Part shown: positions 5,945 to 9,626 of the stretch, piece after piece
How positions within the stretch are numbered: position 1 is the first letter of the stretch
Layout: each line of letters begins with the position of its first letter
Source of the DNA: Chloroflexota bacterium
GTDB lineage: Bacteria; Chloroflexota; Anaerolineae; Anaerolineales; UBA4823
Length of the DNA stretch: 9,626 nucleotides
Direction of reading: 5' to 3'
Assembly: GCA_030669775.1 (NCBI GenBank)
Contig: DAOVCZ010000057.1
Coordinates: forward strand, 1 to 9,626
Made by a program: the position numbers and the translations under genes
The notes under the pieces: generated by a model
Told to the model about the DNA's origin: nothing
Seen by the model: the letters and a program-made list of their open reading frames with translations, nothing else
Databases searched by the model: none

Positions 5945-6778
5945 CTAAGTAGGGACCCTTCTTGCTCGCCGCCAGGGCCAGGCACCAACGGTGATGTCCC
6001 TCCGTTGGAAGAAAATGAGAGCCAAAACAAAAGCAACTAATGCGACGCTAAGCAATATCAGCACATCACTGGTCTGCGGTCCGGTCTCGAATAAGCTTGC
6101 TGTGGCGTCCAAGTAATGGAACAGGAAGAGCGGCTGAATGGATTCCAACGTAGAGACTTGCGAGGAAAGGTTGCTGCCAAAATAGCTGACGATGACAATT
6201 ACGGCACTTATTAGTGCCGCAGTTCGCCTCCGGGGTGCAAACGCACCCAGGAACAGGCTGATCATACCCACAGCCATCACGATTGGCCAGGTATATAACA
6301 AACCCCACATAATATCCGTCCACATCAGTGCGGTTTCTACCTGGCTTTCAATCGCCAAAAACACAATCGTCGTGGTGATGGCCACCAGCAGCAAGATCAG
6401 AAAGAGCGCAAGACCAAGGGCGATGGCTTTCACAGTCACAATTTGCCAGCGGGGGATGGGTAAAGCCACGATCAGTTCCAATTTCCCGGCTTCCTCTTCC
6501 CCTGCCAGCGTTCCTGTCCCATCAATAACAGCATAAATCGCGACCAAAATGGGGACGATATTGATCACCGTCGAAGCGAGCCAATCTTCAAAAGTGCCGA
6601 AGTTCATCCCCATCGCCTGGTAGATCTCCAGGTCCAAAATGGCTTCCATCCCAGCTAATTCCGCCTCAAATAGAGGATAACTGCCGACATAGATGGCCGG
6701 TAGAAAGGTTAGACCGATCGCCCAGCCGATAATGGCGTTGCGCCGGAAACGCAGCTCTTGTAATAATAACCTAAGCAT
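5945..6778 (-). CDS. ABC-2 type transporter permease
   Basis: The protein has 277 residues with six predicted membrane helices at about 14-34, 68-86, 113-142, 155-180, 186-204 and 238-257. The cytoplasmic segment GEEEAGKLELIVALPIPRWQIV (93-114) is the ABC-2 coupling motif that contacts the ATPase. The C-terminus, FFQRRDITVGAWPWRR, is a positively charged cytoplasmic tail. It is the membrane half of a two-gene exporter with the ATPase upstream; their genes overlap by 8 bases (ATGCTTAG). The start has aaaggagg 5 bases upstream, inside the ATPase gene. Such BcrB/DrrB-type pairs export drugs, peptides, lipids or ions; nothing in the sequence fixes the substrate. Confidence 0.88.
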   Translation of the reverse strand: MLRLLLQELRFRRNAIIGWAIGLTFLPAIYVGSYPLFEAELAGMEAILDLEIYQAMGMNFGTFEDWLASTVINIVPILVAIYAVIDGTGTLAGEEEAGKLELIVALPIPRWQIVTVKAIALGLALFLILLLVAITTTIVFLAIESQVETALMWTDIMWGLLYTWPIVMAVGMISLFLGAFAPRRRTAALISAVIVIVSYFGSNLSSQVSTLESIQPLFLFHYLDATASLFETGPQTSDVLILLSVALVAFVLALIFFQRRDITVGAWPWRRARRVPT

Positions 6779-7679
6779 TGTTGCCTCCTTTTCCTTTGCC
6801 GTAGTAAGCCAGGAATATTTCTTCCAAGGTAACCGGGATGGTTTCTATATCAGTGATGCCAAAGGAGGCGGCGGTCTTTATAACTTGATCTAGATTTTCA
6901 CGTATCTCGAGCAGGACGCCCTGCTCATCTCGCGTTATCTCTTTCACCCCCTCTTGAGTGAAGGCATCGGCTGGGGGCATAGTGGCGAAGTTGATCCGCA
7001 GCCGTTTAAACTGCTGCCTGGTCATATCCTCCACCCGCTCTGTGGCCACCATTTGCCCCTCCCGAATAATCCCCACCCGGTCGCAGACAGCCTGTATTTC
7101 AGACAGAATGTGCGAGGAGAAGAAAACAGTCGTGCCAGTCTGATTGGCTTCAAGGACCAATTCCATTACCGTCTGCTGTACTAACGGGTCCAGGCCGCTG
7201 GTTGGCTCATCTAAAATGAGCAAATCTGGCTTATTCATAAACCCAGCTACTACTCCCACCTTCTGCCTATTGCCTCGTGATAATTCACGAATTTTGCGGC
7301 TGGTGTCTAAATCAAGCCGCTCGGCCAGTGTTTGCCAGTATCTATGATTGGTGTTGCTTTTTTGCAGGGAAAAGTACATCTTAAAGAACTGGCTGGCTTT
7401 CATATTGTCATACAGACTCAATTCACCCGGCAGGTAACCCACCCGGTCTCGTGCTGCTACCCCTTCCTTCTGGCAGTCTTTGCCAAACATGCGCGCCTTT
7501 CCGGCAGTAGGGCGGATGACATCCATCAGGACGCGCTGGGTGGTTGTCTTTCCCGCGCCGTTGGGTCCCAGGAAACCAAATATCTCTCCTTTTTCGATGC
7601 GCAGATCCACATCCAAAATACCCCGGTGTCGCCCGTAATAAACCGACAGCTTTTCAATTTCGATTACAAACTCTGTCAT
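6771..7679 (-). CDS. ABC-2 exporter ATP-binding protein (BcrA/DrrA type)
   Basis: The protein has 302 residues from ATG 7679, chosen because gaggag lies 6 bases upstream; a longer frame to 7736 has no such site and would start inside the 5' leader. It has Walker A GPNGAGKTT (38-46), signature LSRGNRQKV (133-141), Walker B LLILDEPTSGLDP with Asp157/Glu158, and switch His190 (SSHIL). At the Q-loop it reads VGYLPGELSLYD, with Gly where most ABC ATPases have Gln; I recall the same GYLPG wording from other ABC-2 ATPases, so it may be a subfamily trait. Residues 215-302 form the C-terminal extension usual in DrrA/CcmA-like exporters, ending VTLEEIFLAYYGKG. It supplies ATP-driven force to the permease encoded downstream, and both are read from the promoter at 7742-7771. 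Confidence 0.9.
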   Translation of the reverse strand: MTEFVIEIEKLSVYYGRHRGILDVDLRIEKGEIFGFLGPNGAGKTTTQRVLMDVIRPTAGKARMFGKDCQKEGVAARDRVGYLPGELSLYDNMKASQFFKMYFSLQKSNTNHRYWQTLAERLDLDTSRKIRELSRGNRQKVGVVAGFMNKPDLLILDEPTSGLDPLVQQTVMELVLEANQTGTTVFFSSHILSEIQAVCDRVGIIREGQMVATERVEDMTRQQFKRLRINFATMPPADAFTQEGVKEITRDEQGVLLEIRENLDQVIKTAASFGITDIETIPVTLEEIFLAYYGKGKGGNNA

Positions 7680-7741
7680 GCTAATCTCCTCAGACAGAAA
7701 CCTTGAAATTAACGGTTTTCTGCTCGTAGTTAACAAAAAGA

Positions 7742-7771
7742 ATTATAGCACCTCCACTATCCCTTTTACAA
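7742..7771 (-). promoter_or_regulatory. Promoter of the ABC-2 exporter operon
   Basis: On the minus strand TTGTAA (7766-7771) and a perfect TATAAT (7742-7747) are separated by 18 bases. Transcription would start near 7735, leaving a leader of about 55 bases before the ATG at 7679. The -35 box is one arm of the palindrome at 7766-7783. Confidence 0.7.
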
Positions 7772-7783
7772 TTTTTTTTGTAA
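7766..7783. promoter_or_regulatory. Palindromic candidate operator over the -35 box
   Basis: TTACAA (7766-7771) and TTGTAA (7778-7783) form an exact dyad around six T. A protein bound here would cover the -35 box of the exporter promoter and could repress it. The size and spacing suit a dimeric helix-turn-helix repressor of, for example, the GntR or TetR type. No regulator gene lies in the window, so the binding protein is unknown. Confidence 0.5.
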
Positions 7784-7810
7784 TTCAGAGCAAACCAGGT
7801 TTACCCTTGA

Positions 7811-7847
7811 ATAGAAATTATTATCTCGTGAACTATACAATTTCTAT
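7811..7847. repeat. Spaced inverted repeat, 9-base arms
   Basis: atagaaatt (7811-7819) and aatttctat (7839-7847) are exact reverse complements separated by 19 bases. They lie in the divergent spacer between the exporter operon and the ketopantoate-reductase-like gene. A paired-site operator or a loose hairpin are both possible. Confidence 0.4.
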
Positions 7848-7960
7848 CAGCCTTGGACTATACTTGATTTTGGTAGACTTTCATTCCAAAATATGGGCGT
7901 CTCTACCATGACAACTTCATCAAGATTAATATCATTCGTAACTAGTATAAGGTGGTCACA

Positions 7961-8899
7961 TTGACATTTCAGCAATCAGTCGTCATTCTCGGTGCAGGAG
8001 CTGTGGGAGCTTCATATGCAAGCAGATTCTACGAGATGGAAAGCTCTTGTGTCTCGTTTGCGGCCTCAGGAGAACGATACCAACGGCTCAAAGCAGAAGG
8101 TTTGCTGGTAAACGACAAATACTATGCGATTCCTGTCTTATCACCCGAAGATGCCTCTCCTCCTGCAGACCTGATCATCGTAGCGCTCAAACACCAACAT
8201 CTTGCAGAAGCTCTCCAAGATCTCAATAATCGGGTGGGTGATAACACAGTTTTCCTATCGGTAATGAATGGATTGGATAGTGAACACATCATCAGATCTG
8301 TTTATGGAGAAGACAAAGTTGTTTATGCGACCGTGGTGGGGATTAACGCGCAACGAGATGGGAATGTTATTAACTTCAGCAAGGGTGGCACGATATTCTT
8401 CGGCGAAGCGGATAACACTGTCCAATCCGATCGCATAAAAGCAATCCAGGCGCTGTTTGAGCGCGCTGGAATAGATTATCAAACTCCTGATGACATGATT
8501 CGCATCATGTGGTGGAAATTCATGATCAATGTAGGTATCAATCAGCCATCTGCCGTGTTATCTGCGCCATACGGCGTCTTTCAGACCTCAAAACATGCCC
8601 AGCAGATCATGGATTTAGCCATGCGTGAAGTCATGGCTGTGGCAGAAGCTGCTGGTGTAAATCTGGTTGAAAAAGATATTCAGGATTGGTACACCATTAT
8701 GAATACCCTCGATCCAAAAGGGAAAACCTCCATGCTGCAGGATATCGAGGCTGGCCGAATAACAGAGGTGGATATTTTTGCAGGCAAAGTGATTGAACTA
8801 GGGAAAACCTACGATATTCCAACCCCCGTTAATGAAATCTTATTCCATACCATCAAGGTCCTTGAACAACATGCCATAATAAAAAAACTTGAAATCTGA
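7961..8899 (+). CDS. Ketopantoate reductase family protein (ApbA/PanE)
   Basis: The protein has 312 residues from TTG 7961, preferred because aaggtgg (7949-7955) lies 5 bases upstream; a GTG at 7952 would overlap that site and add three residues. The N-terminal Rossmann motif VVILGAGAVGASYA (8-20) binds NADP(H). PADLIIVALKHQ and SVMNGLDSEHII follow the family pattern. In the C-terminal helical domain, WWKFMINVGINQPSAVL carries the catalytic Lys186 and Asn190, and KTSMLQDIEAGRITEVDIFAG carries Glu269, matching Lys176, Asn180 and Glu256 of E. coli PanE. The expected reaction is NADPH reduction of 2-dehydropantoate to pantoate for coenzyme A synthesis. Many paralogues reduce other 2-oxo acids, so the substrate is not certain. 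It stands alone with no pan neighbours. Confidence 0.85.
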   Translation: MTFQQSVVILGAGAVGASYASRFYEMESSCVSFAASGERYQRLKAEGLLVNDKYYAIPVLSPEDASPPADLIIVALKHQHLAEALQDLNNRVGDNTVFLSVMNGLDSEHIIRSVYGEDKVVYATVVGINAQRDGNVINFSKGGTIFFGEADNTVQSDRIKAIQALFERAGIDYQTPDDMIRIMWWKFMINVGINQPSAVLSAPYGVFQTSKHAQQIMDLAMREVMAVAEAAGVNLVEKDIQDWYTIMNTLDPKGKTSMLQDIEAGRITEVDIFAGKVIELGKTYDIPTPVNEILFHTIKVLEQHAIIKKLEI

Positions 8900-8982
8900 T
8901 GTTGCCATTGGATTAATGCAAGAGATACCCATTTGTTCAATACCCATCACAAATTATGCGCAAGGAACGTCAATATTCTGCC

Positions 8983-9019
8983 GGGAAAACTATATAATTA
9001 CTTGACTTCTTATTTTCCC
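8983..9019. terminator. Weak terminator candidate between convergent genes
   Basis: gggaaaa (8983-8989) and ttttccc (9013-9019) can pair over 7 bases with a long 23-base loop. The right arm overlaps the end of the aminotransferase gene. The long loop and lack of a clean T-run make this doubtful; no better terminator is visible in the 110-base gap. Confidence 0.2.
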
Positions 9020-9626
9020 AAGCAATCTCTAAGGCGTTTGACTCCCTCTTCAATAGCCTCGGGACCATAAAAACAGAAACTCAATCTGATGTAATCCTGC
9101 ATCCCCATTTGAATGGAAAAAAGCGCTCCTTGTCGCAAATCGACTTTATATCTCTGTACCTTGCGGCGCAGTTCAGTAGCATCTATACCCGGTAGGTGCA
9201 CCCAGAAGAAGAATCCACCCTGAGGAAGTGTATATTCAGCCTTTGGGAGATGCTGGCGTAAGGCTGCATCCATCACATTGAGACGAAGGGCATATTCTGT
9301 CCGAAGGTTGGTGATATTCTTCTCCAACTCACCAGATTCGATCAAATCGCGTACCAGCGCAGATGTAAACGGGTTCATCCCACCACCACTTTCGAGCAGA
9401 CCGCTGCCTGCCAGTCGTTCAATGACCGCACTATGCGCCTGGATCCAACCCAACCGCAAACCAGGAGCCAAGATTTTCGAGAACGAGTTGATAGAGACGA
9501 CGTGTTCCCCATCCTCTACATAAGCAGTAAAAGGTTGTGGTGTAGTTTGTGTGTAAGCTAAGAAGTGGTATACCTCGTCTGCCACTACCAGGAAATTGTA
9601 CCGCTGCGCCCGTTCTACCAACTTCT
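9010..9626 (-). CDS. PLP-dependent aminotransferase, fold type I (class I/II), C-terminal part
   Basis: The gene runs off the right edge; about 205 C-terminal residues are present out of the usual 390-430. Visible landmarks are VVADEVYHFLAY, with the Asp that binds the pyridine nitrogen of PLP and the Tyr three residues later; SINSFSKILAPGLRLGW, with the Schiff-base Lys (codon 9475-9477); and YIRLSFCF, with the Arg that holds the substrate carboxylate. SGGGMNPFTSALV and LPQGGFFFWVHLP resemble the 2-aminoadipate/LysN-type and MocR-like branch of aminotransferases. A MocR regulator would also have an N-terminal GntR domain, which cannot be judged here. The reaction is transfer of an amino group between an amino acid and a 2-oxo acid; the substrate is open. 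It converges on the ketopantoate-reductase-like gene. Confidence 0.88.
   Translation of the reverse strand, partial: KLVERAQRYNFLVVADEVYHFLAYTQTTPQPFTAYVEDGEHVVSINSFSKILAPGLRLGWIQAHSAVIERLAGSGLLESGGGMNPFTSALVRDLIESGELEKNITNLRTEYALRLNVMDAALRQHLPKAEYTLPQGGFFFWVHLPGIDATELRRKVQRYKVDLRQGALFSIQMGMQDYIRLSFCFYGPEAIEEGVKRLRDCLGK

Noticed and set aside
7680..7736. Upstream extension of the ABC-2 ATPase adding 19 residues.
   Set aside because: It would place the start at the predicted transcription start and ignore the good gaggag site before ATG 7679; ABC ATPases of this type begin at about MTEFVIEIEKL.
8926..8947. Direct repeat atacccat at 8926-8933 and 8940-8947.
   Set aside because: Two 8-base copies in AT-rich spacer are likely by chance, and nothing marks them as a target-site duplication or array.

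Overview
The window reads like part of a Chloroflexota chromosome, most likely Anaerolineae or a relative from a metagenome. This is inferred from the Thr/Pro-rich lipoprotein linker, the LolA-like/DUF4367 exported protein in front of a fused MacB-type transporter, and the overall gene style; no marker gene proves it.

The window has two halves. The left part (about 1-2300) is gene-poor and full of debris. It holds a GC-rich CinA/MoaB-domain piece cut at its N-terminal side, a short scrap of a thioredoxin-reductase-like C-terminus, a doubtful PPOX-like scrap, a strong leftward terminator with no gene behind it, and a short promoter-hairpin-terminator block that could make a small RNA. One intact small lipoprotein gene follows, then a short-chain dehydrogenase pseudogene broken by a frameshift, two stop codons and loss of its C-terminal half. 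A 346-base AT-rich gap follows.

The right part (2647-9626) is orderly and densely coded. A rightward pair encodes a membrane-anchored LolA-like/DUF4367 protein and, with no spacer, a 680-residue ABC ATPase-FtsX fusion like MacB. It converges on a leftward pair encoding an ABC ATPase and a six-helix ABC-2 permease that overlap by 8 bases. The leftward pair has a good sigma-70-type promoter whose -35 box is one arm of an 18-base palindrome, a plausible repressor site. Next come a ketopantoate-reductase-family gene (rightward) and a PLP-dependent aminotransferase (leftward) that runs off the right edge.

The LolA-like protein and the MacB-like fusion probably work together at the outer face of the membrane, on lipoproteins, lipids or hydrophobic compounds. 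The leftward pair is a separate exporter of the BcrAB/DrrAB type. The last two genes are cytoplasmic metabolic enzymes with no visible link to the transporters. I found no CRISPR array, tRNA, rRNA, insertion sequence or complete new defence-type system.
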